The translations under genes and the position numbers were made by a program. A stretch of DNA of 51,423 bases, from NCBI GenBank assembly GCA_020638835.1, contig JACKHV010000010.1, forward strand, positions 1 to 51,423. The letters are read 5' to 3'. Below the pieces are notes generated by a model. That model worked only from the letters and a program-made list of their open reading frames with translations. It was not told where the DNA came from and searched no databases. Below are positions 1-8,782 of this stretch, one piece after another; the stretch's first letter is position 1, and every line of letters begins with the position of its first letter. The DNA is from Planctomycetota bacterium (GTDB taxonomy: Bacteria > Planctomycetota > UBA1135 > GCA-002686595).

Positions 1-2
1 CC

Positions 3-1235
3 TACTCCGAGATCGAGGCCGCGGCCCTCGCGGTCGCGGCGCGGCTCGAGCGTGAACCGCTGGTCGTCGATGTCGACACCTCCGTCGAGGCCGCGCAGCC
101 CCGCGTGCGCTACCTCGTCGACAAGGAGAAGGCCGCGCTGTCCGGCATCGCGACCGAGGACGTCGTCCGCACGCTCGACCTTGCGCTCGACGGCATGATC
201 GCCGCGCGCCTCGAAGCCCCGCGCGAAGTCGACCCGCTCCCGATCGTCCTGCGCCTGACGCGCGAACAGCGCAGCGACCCCGCGACGCTCAGCCTGCTGC
301 AAGTGCAGGGGCGTCCCGGCGTCGCCAAGCAGCGCGAAGCGGGCGGCGTGCTCGACGCGCCGAGGCCGCTGGTCGCGCTCGGCGAGCTCGGCGAGCTCGA
401 GGCGACGACCGTCGCTTCGCCCGTCTACCACAAGAACCTGCGCCCCGTCGCCTTCGTCTACGCGGAGCTCTCCGGCAGACCGCCGGCGGACGCGATCCTC
501 GACGTGCAGGCGGACCATGACGCGGACCCGCGCTCCGGCACGTCGCCGTCCGGCGGCGGCGTCGACGCCCTGCAGGGCCGCACCCACGTCACGCCCGGCG
601 GCGGCGACCCGTGGTCGATGCCCGCGGGGACGAGCGCCGTCTGGAACGGCGAGGGCGAGTGGCAAGTCACGCTGGACGTCTTCCGCGACCTCGGCATCGC
701 CTTCGGCGCGGCGAACATCGCGATCTTCCTCGTGCTCTGGCTGCAGACGCAGTCCGTGATCGTGACCTTGATCCTGATGGCAGCCATTCCGCTGACGATG
801 ATCGGCATCATGCCGGGCTTCTGGCTGCTGAACTCGCTCGGCGCGCGCGACGTCTCCGAGCTGCCGGACCCGGTGTTCTTCACCGCGACGGCGATGATCG
901 GCATGATCGCACTGTCGGGCATCGTCGTGCGCAACTCGCTCGTGCTCGTCGACTTCGTGCACAGTGCGTTGCGCGACGGCATGCAGCTCGACGAAGCGCT
1001 CGTCCGCTCCTGCGCCATCCGCGTGCGCCCGATCCTGCTCACGGCGGGGACGACGCTGCTCGGCAACATCGTGATCACCCTCGACCCCGTCTTCTCGGGG
1101 CTCGCCTGGGCGATCATCTTCGGCATCCTCGCCTCGTCCCTGTTCAGCTTGGGCGTCGTGCCCGTGATCTACCACCTCGTCTATGCGCACCGACCGGGCC
1201 ACGGCCTGCCCGTGCGCCCGGAGGTCCCCCGATGA
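3..1235 (+). CDS. RND-family efflux permease, C-terminal part (cut by window start)
   Basis: Inner-membrane proton-driven efflux permease of the AcrB/CusA type; only the C-terminal part of about 410 residues is present and the reading frame is open through the window edge. The visible part starts in the periplasmic porter/docking region. It then shows membrane segments typical of the last helices: a pair around residues 235-280 (GAANIAIFLVLWL, then MAAIPLTMIGIMPGFWLL), the FFTATAMIGMIALSGIVVRNSLVLVDFV helix pair, and a last helix ending GVVPVIYHLVY. The segment GIVVRNSLVLVDF resembles the GIVVNNAI-type motif of RND pumps. The stop overlaps the next gene's start by 4 bases (ATGA), so the two are translationally coupled. 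Substrate class cannot be told: metal-exporter signatures lie in the missing half. Confidence 0.9.
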   Translation, partial: YSEIEAAALAVAARLEREPLVVDVDTSVEAAQPRVRYLVDKEKAALSGIATEDVVRTLDLALDGMIAARLEAPREVDPLPIVLRLTREQRSDPATLSLLQVQGRPGVAKQREAGGVLDAPRPLVALGELGELEATTVASPVYHKNLRPVAFVYAELSGRPPADAILDVQADHDADPRSGTSPSGGGVDALQGRTHVTPGGGDPWSMPAGTSAVWNGEGEWQVTLDVFRDLGIAFGAANIAIFLVLWLQTQSVIVTLILMAAIPLTMIGIMPGFWLLNSLGARDVSELPDPVFFTATAMIGMIALSGIVVRNSLVLVDFVHSALRDGMQLDEALVRSCAIRVRPILLTAGTTLLGNIVITLDPVFSGLAWAIIFGILASSLFSLGVVPVIYHLVYAHRPGHGLPVRPEVPR

Positions 1236-2296
1236 AGCTCTCCCCCGGCCTGAAGTCCGCGTTCGCTTGGATCCTCAGCACGGTGGTGCTCGTCGCGCTC
1301 GGGCTGCACCTGACGGGCGTTTTCGAGGAACGCATCCCCGCCGACTCGCACCCTTCGGCGCCGCGCATCCCGGTGGAAGGCGCGGCCTTCCGCGTGCAGA
1401 GCGTTGAAGGTCGGCTGATCGAGCGCTCTCCCGGCACGCTGCGCGCCATCCGCGAGACGGCGATCGTGTCGCGCATCGTCGCGGAAGTGCGCGAAGTGCT
1501 CGTGACGGCGGGCGAGCGTGTCGCGACGGGCGACACGCTCGCGCTGCTCGACGACCGCGACCTCCAGGCCGTGCTGCGTCAGTCGGAGGACGAGCTGACC
1601 GGCGCGCAGGCGCGCTTGCGCGAGTCGGAAGCGGCGCACTCCCGCACGCTCGCCGCCGCGGAGAAGTCCGCCGTCGCGCAGAGCACGCTCGACCAGGCCG
1701 AAGCGGCGAAGCTCAGCGCCGAGTCCGAAGTCGCCCGCATCACGCAGCGCATCGAACAGGCGCGCGTGGACCTGAGCCACGCGACGATCGTCGCCCCCTT
1801 CGACGCGGTGGTGATCGACCGCTACGCGTACCCCGGCGACCTCGCTTCGCCGGAGCGTCCGCTGCTGCGCCTCTACGATCCGGGCCGCATGCGGCTCGAG
1901 GCGTACGTGCGCGAGTCGCTCGCCATCCACCTCGCCGTCGGTCAGAAGGTGCAGGTCGAGCTCGAAGCGCTCGACTCGCTCGTCGAGGGAACCGTCGAAG
2001 AAGTCGTGCCGCAGGCGGAGTCCGCGTCACGCTCGTTCCTCGTCAAGGTCAGCGTACCCGCCGCGGACAAGCTCTATCCCGGGATGTACGGCAAGCTGTT
2101 GCTCGACGCGGGCGTGGCGACGCGCCTCATGATCCCGGAGTCGGCGCTGACGCACGTCGGCCAACTCTCCTACGTCACGCTCGCCGACGACCGCGCGACG
2201 CGCCGACTCGTCGTCACCGGCAGTGTCGACGGCGACGGCATGGTCGAGGTGCTGAGCGGCCTCGAGTCCGGCGCGGAAGTCCGCGTGCCCCGCTGA
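1232..2296 (+). CDS. RND efflux periplasmic adaptor subunit (HlyD/AcrA family)
   Basis: Membrane fusion protein of 354 residues linking the upstream RND permease to an outer-membrane channel. An uncleaved or signal-anchor helix (residues about 10-30) is followed by a lipoyl half-motif (IVAEVREVLVTAGERVATGD), an alpha-helical coiled-coil hairpin rich in Ala/Glu (about 105-180), the second lipoyl half (ATIVAPFDAVVIDRYAYPGD) and a beta-barrel domain with LYPGMYGKLLLD. The ATG at 1232 overlaps the permease stop and replaces an upstream open-frame extension that is only a shadow of the permease. No outer-membrane TolC-like gene follows; the operon ends at the hairpin at 2309-2349. Family assignment is firm, substrate unknown. 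Confidence 0.92.
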   Translation: MKLSPGLKSAFAWILSTVVLVALGLHLTGVFEERIPADSHPSAPRIPVEGAAFRVQSVEGRLIERSPGTLRAIRETAIVSRIVAEVREVLVTAGERVATGDTLALLDDRDLQAVLRQSEDELTGAQARLRESEAAHSRTLAAAEKSAVAQSTLDQAEAAKLSAESEVARITQRIEQARVDLSHATIVAPFDAVVIDRYAYPGDLASPERPLLRLYDPGRMRLEAYVRESLAIHLAVGQKVQVELEALDSLVEGTVEEVVPQAESASRSFLVKVSVPAADKLYPGMYGKLLLDAGVATRLMIPESALTHVGQLSYVTLADDRATRRLVVTGSVDGDGMVEVLSGLESGAEVRVPR

Positions 2297-2308
2297 TCCC
2301 GCAAATGC

Positions 2309-2349
2309 ACGCACTCCCCGACGCCGCTGACGGGCGCCGGGGAGTGCGT
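2309..2349. terminator. Bidirectional hairpin terminator between adaptor gene and mscL
   Basis: A perfect 12-bp inverted repeat (ACGCACTCCCCG at 2309-2320, CGGGGAGTGCGT at 2338-2349) with a 17-base loop that can form a further 4-bp stem. It lies 12 bases after the adaptor stop and 22 bases before the convergent mscL stop. There is no long T run on either side, so it is a stem-only or bidirectional terminator by position. Confidence 0.75.
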
Positions 2350-2371
2350 CGTTGGAGCGAAGTGCGACGGA

Positions 2372-2806
2372 TCAGACGGCCGAAGTGCAGTGTCCGCACT
2401 TCTTCGCCTCGATCGGGATCGTCATCAGGCACTGCGGGCACTTCTTCTCGGTCGGCGCGGCCGGAGCGACGGCTTCCTCGCGACGCATCTTGTTCATCGC
2501 CTTCACGATCATGAAGACGGCGAACGCGATGATCACGAAGGTGATCACGATGTTGACGAAGTTGCCGTAGTTGATCGAGACGGCGGCGGTCTCGGTCCCA
2601 TCTTGCGCGACGGAAGCTTCCTGCAGGATCAGCTTGTACTCGGAGAAGTCGACGCCTCCGAGCAGCATGCCGATCGGCGGCATGATGATGTCGTCGACCA
2701 TGCTCTTCACGATCGGCGTGAACGCACCGCCGATCACGATGCCGATCGCCATGTCCATCACGTTCCCCTTGACGGCGAACTCCTTGAATTCCTTGAGCAT
2801 GCCCAT
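2372..2806 (-). CDS. mscL: Large-conductance mechanosensitive channel MscL with C-terminal zinc ribbon
   Basis: Emergency osmotic release channel of the inner membrane (144 residues). The N-terminus has the classic amphipathic helix and first transmembrane segment (FKEFAVKGNVMDMAIGIVIGGAF), the conserved DDIIMPPIG segment, a periplasmic loop, and the second membrane helix with a YGNFVNIVITFVIIAFAVF core. In place of the usual charged C-terminal helix bundle the protein ends in a short zinc-ribbon-like motif, CPQC followed after ten residues by CGHC. The gene stands alone, convergent with the efflux operon. The channel identity is firm; metal binding by the tail is inferred from the four cysteines. 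Confidence 0.95.
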   Translation of the reverse strand: MGMLKEFKEFAVKGNVMDMAIGIVIGGAFTPIVKSMVDDIIMPPIGMLLGGVDFSEYKLILQEASVAQDGTETAAVSINYGNFVNIVITFVIIAFAVFMIVKAMNKMRREEAVAPAAPTEKKCPQCLMTIPIEAKKCGHCTSAV

Positions 2807-3032
2807 GTGTGTTGCCTGCGATTGAGTTTGGTGGAGCGCCCCGGAGGGATGGAGCCGTTCTCCCGGAACGGCCTTTCGGGGGCGGTGCTGAGATTATCCA
2901 CGCGGCCGAGCGGCGTCCATCGGCGCGTGCTGCGCCTCGAAACGGGGCAACGCGGTCGATCGCTCGGAAAAGCCGTCGATCCGCGGCTTTCGCGGGCCTC
3001 GCGTGACGGCGGGAGTCAGCGCGTCGCGCCGC

Positions 3033-3961
3033 TCAGATCCGCGCGCTCCACGAGAGGACCAAGGTGTTCGCGTCGACGCCCACCTGCTCCTTCGTGTCGC
3101 CGCGCGTGTAGACCAGCTTGACCGCCTGCGTCTTCGAGACGGGCAGTCCGAACGAGAAGGCCGAGAGCACGTAGCTGCGGTCGTCGTCCTTGGCGACGCC
3201 GTTCACGGTCGTCTCCCCGCCCCAGCTGTATCCCCCGCTGACGGAGACCCACCAGCGGTTCGGGAAGCTGCGCACGACGTGCGCCTGGAGCGCGTACAGA
3301 GGCGCTTGTTCCAGCTGGTTGCCCCCGAAGAACTCGTCGTTGTCCGTGTAGAAGTAACTCGACCCCGTCAGCTCGTACGACCACGCACCACGCGTGTGCA
3401 CGACCCCGGCCTGCGGGCGGAACACGAAGCGGTTCTGGCCGATGTTGAGCAGCTTCTGGTCGTCGTACTGACCGAGGGGCAGCATCACGCCCAGCGCCAC
3501 GCCCGCGACCGTGCTGCTCGAGCGGTTCGCGTAGTGCTTCGCGAAGGCTTCCTGGTCGAGCGGCGGAGCGCCGTACAGGTTCATCGAGAGCCTCACGCAC
3601 GGATCCTCGAGCGCCTGTCGCGTGACCGAGGCCGGAGAACCCGACAGGAGTCCGTCCCAACGCGCGTTGTCGAACGGCAGGAACACGTCGACCCGCGCGC
3701 TCTGGTCGAAGGCCTCGAACCAGTAGGAGAAGGCCGCGACGACGCGGTGCGACCTCACCTCGGCCGCTTCGATCTCGAGCACGGGGTCGAACTGCAGCGT
3801 TCCCTCGATGTACGCGTGGGCGAGGCCCGCGACGCCCGTGCCGAGTGCTGGTGCGACCAGCGACGCGGCTCCAGGTCTTGCGCGGCGGCGCCGGCGGAGC
3901 CGAGCAGCACGACGAGGGACACACGGAGGACGCCGCAACGGAGCGGCATGCTCGCGAGCAT
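3033..3961 (-). pseudogene. Outer-membrane porin-like protein (phenol-degradation MetA-like family), frameshifted
   Basis: Predicted outer-membrane beta-barrel of about 305 residues, similar in pattern to the family named putative MetA-pathway of phenol degradation. The ATG at 3961 (or 3949) opens a signal peptide (LRVSLVVLLGSAGAAAQ) followed by DLEPRRWSH, the usual mature start of this family. The remainder (LGTGVAGLAHAYIEG to the C-terminal LVLSWSARI, with alternating aromatic beta-strand patterns and a final strand) sits in another frame. The frames meet at about 3849-3853; adding one base there restores a continuous protein with no loss of length. The alternative ATG at 3938 gives an Arg-rich, nonsensical N-terminus. 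It starts one base after the rlmA stop, so it belongs to that operon. The break may be a real mutation or a sequencing error. Confidence 0.7.
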
Positions 3962-3962
3962 G

Positions 3963-4808
3963 TCAGACCCGCGGGGAGGGAGCCACGGCGCGCGGCGCGA
4001 GCAGGAGCAGCTCGGCCGAGAAGGTCACGTCCATGGCCCCGAGCGCCAGCGCCCGGCCGCGCTCGCTCGCGCGCGCGCCACGATAGGTCGACGCGAGGAG
4101 GTCGAGCAGCTCGGACGGCCCGAGGCGCATTCGCGTCCGCACAGTCTCGTGCGCGGCGCACGTGAACCAGGGATCGAAGCGCTGCAGCGTCGCGGGAACG
4201 CGGTCCTGCAGGGCGCCGGTCGACTGGACGGCGGTGCGCAGCTCGACGAGGTCGTCCGCGCCCGAGACGACCAGCACCAGCCGGCCGTCGTCCGCGAGCA
4301 AGCGGCGCAGTTCCGAGGGGTGCTTGGGCCCGGCCGAGGACAGGATCAAGCCGAAGCTCGCGTCGAAGAACGGCAGCACGCGGTCGGCGTTCGCGACGAT
4401 CCAGCGGAGCGCGGGTCGCTTGCGCGCACCGAGATCGCACGCGCGCGTCGAGAGGTCCACCGCGCACGCTTCGCCGGCGAGAGCCTCCCGCAAACGCTCG
4501 AGCTGCATCCCGGTTCCCGCCCCCACGTCCAGGACAGGCGCCGAGCCGCTGGGCCGGTGCTCCGCCACGAAACGCGTGAGCGCTTCCGCCTGCGCCGCGC
4601 CGACGCCGAGATTTTCGAGCCTGAAGCGCGCCTCGACCGCGGCCCGCGAGTCCCCCGGTTCCGCCGACCGACGGTCGTTCGGACGCAGCAGGTTCACGTA
4701 GCCGCTGCGCGCCACGTCGAAACTGTGTCCCTGCGCGCAACGCCACGCACGCTCGACGCGCAGGAGTTCCCGCTCGCATGCCGTCACGGGGCAGCGCACC
4801 CGGAGCAC
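3963..4808 (-). CDS. rlmA: 23S rRNA (guanine-N1)-methyltransferase RlmA-like
   Basis: SAM-dependent methyltransferase of about 281 residues that would methylate N1 of a guanine in 23S rRNA. The N-terminal zinc-binding part is recognisable (CPVTAC, then CAQGHSFDVARSGYVNLLRP), matching the start of E. coli RlmA. The GDS plus Arg/Ala helix follows, then a Rossmann core with the SAM motif VLDVGAGTGMQLE. The frame remains open further upstream to 5057, but that stretch overlaps the divergent lipoprotein gene and contains no other start; GTG at 4808 (or GTG at 4799) gives a normal family length. It is followed one base later by the frameshifted porin gene. In some bacteria RlmA-type enzymes affect macrolide sensitivity; that is family knowledge only. 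Confidence 0.85.
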   Translation of the reverse strand: MLRVRCPVTACERELLRVERAWRCAQGHSFDVARSGYVNLLRPNDRRSAEPGDSRAAVEARFRLENLGVGAAQAEALTRFVAEHRPSGSAPVLDVGAGTGMQLERLREALAGEACAVDLSTRACDLGARKRPALRWIVANADRVLPFFDASFGLILSSAGPKHPSELRRLLADDGRLVLVVSGADDLVELRTAVQSTGALQDRVPATLQRFDPWFTCAAHETVRTRMRLGPSELLDLLASTYRGARASERGRALALGAMDVTFSAELLLLAPRAVAPSPRV

Positions 4809-4953
4809 CGATGTCGATTGGCCCTGCGGCAGCGCGGGGATTCTCCGCTGCCGTCCGGCTTTCCGCCAGAGGGTCGCGCGCGGGTTCCGGCAAGTCGCCG
4901 CCGGCAACTCCCCGCCGGCGACGCGGCGCGCGGCGAACGGGTAAGCTGCCCTG

Positions 4954-5820
4954 ATGATCGCATCACGAACGCCGAGGATCCTCGTCGCCTGCCTACTGCT
5001 CGCAGGCTGCGCCGGCCCGGCGCTGAAGGTCGACGACGTGCTGGCCGACGACTTCACGCCGGAGGACCAGGCGACGACCGTCTACCTCCCCCTCGCGGCC
5101 TTCGACCTCGGCGCGAACGCCGCGCGCGAGCGAGCCGCGGCGCCCGGCGCCGGAGTCGCGGAGCTGGTCGACGCCTCGCGCAGCCTGTTCTTCGCGGCGG
5201 ACGCGCGCGTGCAGATCGCCGCGCTCGAGACCCTGGACGCGAGCGCCGACCCCGACCTCGAGACCGTCGTCTCGGTCGACGACCGCGCGTCGGATCGCGT
5301 GCGCGCGGAGGTCGAGTCGCTCACGCGCGCGGGCAAGGAGTACGCCGAGCGCGCGCTGCCACTCGCGCCCGACGACGCGGACGCGCTGCTTTACCGCGGG
5401 CTCAACACGAGCCTGCTCGCGTGGTCCGTCGGCAAGCAGCGCGCGCTGTTCGAGGGGCTCGGGAAGGCGTGCGACGACGCGACCCGTGCGGCGCTCGCCG
5501 CGGGCGAAGCGCACGGTTCGGGGGCGGCGTTGCGCTTGCGCGGGCGCTTCCTGTCGAAGGCGCCGTGGCCGGTTGGCGACAGGGAGGAGGGCCTGCGGCA
5601 GCTGCGGCGGTCCACCGAGGTCGCCTCCGTGCGGCTGAACTGGCTGTTCCTGGGCGACGCGCTCCACGCGAACGGCGACGCGGCCGGAGCGCTCGACGCT
5701 TGGCAACGCGCGTACGACGCCGACTCCGACGAGGACTCCACGGCGCTCGCGCCCTACCACCGCGAGCTGGCTCAAAGGCGGCTCGACGCCGCGCGCGAGG
5801 GAGCGCGAACGAGCGACTGA
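4954..5820 (+). CDS. TPR-like lipoprotein, TRAP-transporter T-component-like
   Basis: Secreted lipoprotein of 288 residues. The signal peptide ends in a lipobox LLAGC with Cys19. The mature protein is alpha-helical; its pattern LLYRGLNTSLLAWSVGK, followed by a helix pair and NWLFLGDALHANGDAAGALDAWQRAY, resembles the TatT (TRAP transporter T-component) fold, which is built of TPR-like repeats. No TRAP transporter permease is nearby, so a transport role is not supported by context. It is transcribed divergently from rlmA with a 145-base gap, and ends 13 bases before the stop of the convergent secreted protein gene. Confidence 0.7.
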   Translation: MIASRTPRILVACLLLAGCAGPALKVDDVLADDFTPEDQATTVYLPLAAFDLGANAARERAAAPGAGVAELVDASRSLFFAADARVQIAALETLDASADPDLETVVSVDDRASDRVRAEVESLTRAGKEYAERALPLAPDDADALLYRGLNTSLLAWSVGKQRALFEGLGKACDDATRAALAAGEAHGSGAALRLRGRFLSKAPWPVGDREEGLRQLRRSTEVASVRLNWLFLGDALHANGDAAGALDAWQRAYDADSDEDSTALAPYHRELAQRRLDAAREGARTSD

Positions 5821-5833
5821 CTCGTCGTCGCGA

Positions 5834-6649
5834 TCAGCGCCCGTCGCCGCGCGCGGCTCGCGCGACCTCGCGCACGAGGGCGTGCGGATCGTCCGCCAGC
5901 GCGTCGAGCGGAACCAAGGCGCGCAGGCCCGGCTCGTCGAGCGCCATGCTCGCCGCCGCGAGGCGCACCCACCACTCGCCGTGCGCGGCCAGCATGCCGA
6001 GCGCTTCGCGCGACTCCGGCGACGCGCCGCGCGGCAGGTCGGCGCGCGACAGGTACCCGAAGCGCAGCCGCCAGCGCAGGTCGGCGACCTCGTGCTGCGC
6101 GAGGACGAGCTCGCGCAGCTCGGCGCGCTCGAGGGCGCGGCTGCGCGTCAGCGTCAGCAAGGCGGCGTCGGCGTCGGTCTCGTAGAGGTAGCGCACGAGT
6201 CCGACCGGCAGCTCGCCGCCGAGGAACGGACGGTAGCCGTCGAAGTCCGCGCCGCGGTCGATCGAGCGGTCCTCGTACTCCGACAGCACGCCGCCGAGCG
6301 ACGCGCGTCGCGCCGCATCGGCGCCTTCGAACAGCGGCACCAGCCCGGCGACGACGTCGGCCTCGGGAATGCGCAGCTGATCGACGACGGCGCCGAACAC
6401 CATGCCTTCGCGCGTCGAGCGCGAGGCTTCCTTGAAGAGCAACAGCTGCGGCACGAGCCGCGCGTGGGCGACACCGGCCTTCTCGTCGAGGAAGCGCAGC
6501 GTCGCGCGCAGCTCGTCCGGCGCCGAGTCCTCAGCCAATCGGCGCAGCGCTCCTTGCAGCTCGGCGTCGGGCGCGGGCGTTCCGACTCCTTGCGCCGGAA
6601 CGAAGGCGAGCAGCGGCAGCAGGACGGTGCAGATGCGGAGTGCGATCAT
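5834..6649 (-). CDS. Secreted helical-repeat protein of unknown function
   Basis: A 271-residue protein with a cleavable signal peptide (MIALRICTVLLPLLAFVPAQG). The mature part is almost wholly helical, with repeated Ala/Leu/Arg-rich helix pairs (for example SREALGMLAAHGEWWVRLAA and DDPHALVREVARAARGDG) that look like degenerate HEAT-type repeats. No catalytic motif is visible. It lies 18 bases downstream of the secreted hydrolase gene on the same strand, so the two are probably co-transcribed and both act outside the inner membrane. I do not recognise a specific family. Confidence 0.6.
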   Translation of the reverse strand: MIALRICTVLLPLLAFVPAQGVGTPAPDAELQGALRRLAEDSAPDELRATLRFLDEKAGVAHARLVPQLLLFKEASRSTREGMVFGAVVDQLRIPEADVVAGLVPLFEGADAARRASLGGVLSEYEDRSIDRGADFDGYRPFLGGELPVGLVRYLYETDADAALLTLTRSRALERAELRELVLAQHEVADLRWRLRFGYLSRADLPRGASPESREALGMLAAHGEWWVRLAAASMALDEPGLRALVPLDALADDPHALVREVARAARGDGR

Positions 6650-6667
6650 GGTTCGTTCCCTTGTGCC

Positions 6668-7813
6668 TCAGCGGGCGAGGCGTGCCTCGAGGTTGACGAG
6701 GATGAAGTCCACGACTTGCGCGTAGTCGTCCACCACGAAGTGCGTCGCGCTCGCGCCCCAGGGCGTCGTCTCCACGTCGAGGCCGGTCGGCGGCGGAAGG
6801 GAGTTCGTCACCGGACCACCGTCGAGCCCCAGGTCCTGGAAGAAGCTCCCGTGCTGATAGTGGTTCGCGTGGTACGCGCTGCCGATCGGACGACGCGTCT
6901 CCTGCGAGGTGTCGATGTCCGAGTTGTTGCCGACGCCGTCGACGTAGGACGTGAACTCGATCGTGTGGCTCGGAAGCCCCGCGCCGACGGTCGACAGACG
7001 CTCGCACAAGTCGTACGTCGATCCCCCGCCGTGGCTGTAGCCGAAGATCGCGAGCTCGTCGACGCCGCGGTACTGGATCGCGTTCACCATCTCGTCGTAG
7101 ACCGCCCCCGCGCCGCTCGAGGAGACGAAGTCCTCGTCGCTCATCAACACGTCCCAGCCGAGTTCGTAGAGCTCCGTCGCGACGATGTACGTGCCGTGGT
7201 TCGGGTCGACCGGCAGCTGCGGCACCTGGTCCTCGCCGCCGAGCGCGACGACGAGGCCGCGGAAGCAGTGGAAGCGGACGCGGCCGTAGGGGCGCCGCGC
7301 GACTTGCGCCTGCAGCGCGAGGATCGCGTCGCCGCCCGCGGCGCCGGTCCACTCGACCCACAGCGTCGCTTGCTGCGCGCCGCCGAACTGGATCGGCGCG
7401 GTGACGTCGCCGGTGAACGCGAGCTCCGTGCCGGCGGCCTTGTCGCGCGTCGTCCAGACCGCGAGCACGGGCGAGGTGCGCGACAGCACGAAGGCGCCGC
7501 CGACGCCGGCGCGGTCGACGACCAGCTCGATCAAGTCGTCCTCGCCGAACGGGTCGAACTCACCGGCGCCGTTCGCGCGGATGCCGGGTCCGAGCAGCGC
7601 GTCCATCTCGAGCGCGTCGGGGACGGCCGTGCGCGCGAAAGGCGCGTAGCCCGCGCCGTACTGCGGGCGGAAGGCGGTCAGGCCGGGGACGGGGCGGGGC
7701 GCTTGCGCGCTCAGCGTCGCGGCGCACAGCAGCGCGGCGAGGCCGCCCGTGCCCAGGAGGAACGAACTCGAGCGGCGCGCGGTCGAGCGGGACTGACGGG
7801 TGAGTCGCGACAT
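6668..7813 (-). CDS. Secreted alpha/beta-hydrolase-like protein
   Basis: Exported protein of 381 residues with an Arg/Ser-rich n-region, hydrophobic core (LGTGGLAALLCAATLSA) and likely cleavage after AQA. The N-terminal part is beta-rich and Gly-rich (to about residue 160). The C-terminal part holds an alpha/beta-hydrolase core: a strand RFHCFRGLVVALGG, an elbow LAIFGYSHGGGS with probable nucleophile Ser260, and a late His in SATHFVVDDYAQVVDFIL that could complete a triad. Substrate unknown; a lipase, esterase or peptidase role is possible. Upstream, 218 bases separate it from the divergent metallo-beta-lactamase-fold gene. Confidence 0.65.
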   Translation of the reverse strand: MSRLTRQSRSTARRSSSFLLGTGGLAALLCAATLSAQAPRPVPGLTAFRPQYGAGYAPFARTAVPDALEMDALLGPGIRANGAGEFDPFGEDDLIELVVDRAGVGGAFVLSRTSPVLAVWTTRDKAAGTELAFTGDVTAPIQFGGAQQATLWVEWTGAAGGDAILALQAQVARRPYGRVRFHCFRGLVVALGGEDQVPQLPVDPNHGTYIVATELYELGWDVLMSDEDFVSSSGAGAVYDEMVNAIQYRGVDELAIFGYSHGGGSTYDLCERLSTVGAGLPSHTIEFTSYVDGVGNNSDIDTSQETRRPIGSAYHANHYQHGSFFQDLGLDGGPVTNSLPPPTGLDVETTPWGASATHFVVDDYAQVVDFILVNLEARLAR

Positions 7814-8031
7814 GGTGTGCCTCGGGCGGAGCGCGGTCCGGAACGACCGAACGCTCTACGCTACCTGCACTCGGCGAAGCCCACAATCCACGCAGCGCGC
7901 GAGATCGGCCCCCGACGCGCCGACGGCTCTCGGTGCGCAGTCGATTCGATCCGAGCGCCCGGTCGGATTCCGATCTATGCTCATGGCCGTGTTCGCCCGT
8001 CTCCAGGACGACCTTCGGTCAGGTACAGAAC

Positions 8032-8757
8032 ATGACGACCACCAACACGAGTTCGGGCACGCGCATCGACGAGATCGCGGACGGCATCTTCCGCATCTCC
8101 ACGCCGGTCCAGATCCCCGGCGGCGGCTTCACCTTCAACCAGTTCCTCGTCGTCGACGAGGATCCGCTGCTGTTCCACACGGGTCCGCGCAAGCTGTTCC
8201 CGCTCGTGCACGAGGCGGTCGAGACCGTGCTGCCGGCGCGCAAGCTGCGCTACATCGGCTTCTCGCACTACGAAGCCGACGAGTGCGGGTCGCTCAACGA
8301 GTGGCTGGCCGCGGCGCCGCACTCCGTCCCGCTCTGCGGCGCCGTCGCGGCGATGGTCTCGGTCGACGCCGTCGCGGATCGTCCGGCGCGGGCGCTGCAG
8401 GACGGCGATGGGCTCTCACTGGGCAAGCACCGCGTGAAGTGGCACGACGCCCCCCACCTGCCGCACGGCTGGGAGTGCGGGTTCCTGATGGAGGAGTCGA
8501 CGCGCACGATGTTCTGCGGAGACCTCTTCACGCAGCCGGGCGACGATCACGCGCCGGTGACGGAGGCGGACGTCCTCGAGCCCAGCGAAGCCTTCCGCGG
8601 GCAGTTCGACTACTACTCGCACACGACGCGCGCGGGCGAGTTGATCGAGAAGCTCGCGGCCGACGCCCCGACGCTGCTCGCGTGCATGCACGGCAGCAGC
8701 TGGCGCGGTGACGGAGCGGCCCTGCTGCGCGCGCTCGGGAAGCGACTGGCGGACTGA
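8032..8757 (+). CDS. MBL-fold protein of the diiron (ODP/flavodiiron-like) type
   Basis: Cytoplasmic metallo-beta-lactamase-fold protein of 241 residues. The metal site motif reads HYEADECG, i.e. the HxExD arrangement of flavodiiron and oxygen-binding diiron proteins rather than the HxHxDH of hydrolases. Further likely ligands are in HLPHGWECG, FCGDLF and CMHGS. The family therefore suggests an oxygen- or redox-sensing/handling diiron site; no flavodoxin domain is fused. ATG at 8032 gives the family start (MTTTN...IADGIFRISTP); the longer frame from 7933 adds an unlikely tail. The class II amidotransferase follows 25 bases downstream and probably shares the transcript. Confidence 0.85.
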   Translation: MTTTNTSSGTRIDEIADGIFRISTPVQIPGGGFTFNQFLVVDEDPLLFHTGPRKLFPLVHEAVETVLPARKLRYIGFSHYEADECGSLNEWLAAAPHSVPLCGAVAAMVSVDAVADRPARALQDGDGLSLGKHRVKWHDAPHLPHGWECGFLMEESTRTMFCGDLFTQPGDDHAPVTEADVLEPSEAFRGQFDYYSHTTRAGELIEKLAADAPTLLACMHGSSWRGDGAALLRALGKRLAD

Positions 8758-8782
8758 CCGCGGCGGAGCGGAGGAACGACGT

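Noticed and set aside
3033..3938. Porin gene starting at ATG 3938 as an intact CDS
   Set aside because: The first 35 residues would be Arg-rich with no signal peptide, whereas the other frame supplies a proper signal peptide and DLEPRRWSH; a frameshift explains both.
3003..6185. Plus-strand open frame of 1060 codons
   Set aside because: Runs antisense to rlmA, the porin gene and the helical-repeat gene and across the lipoprotein gene in another frame; Arg-rich, no domain pattern. Produced by high-GC codon bias.
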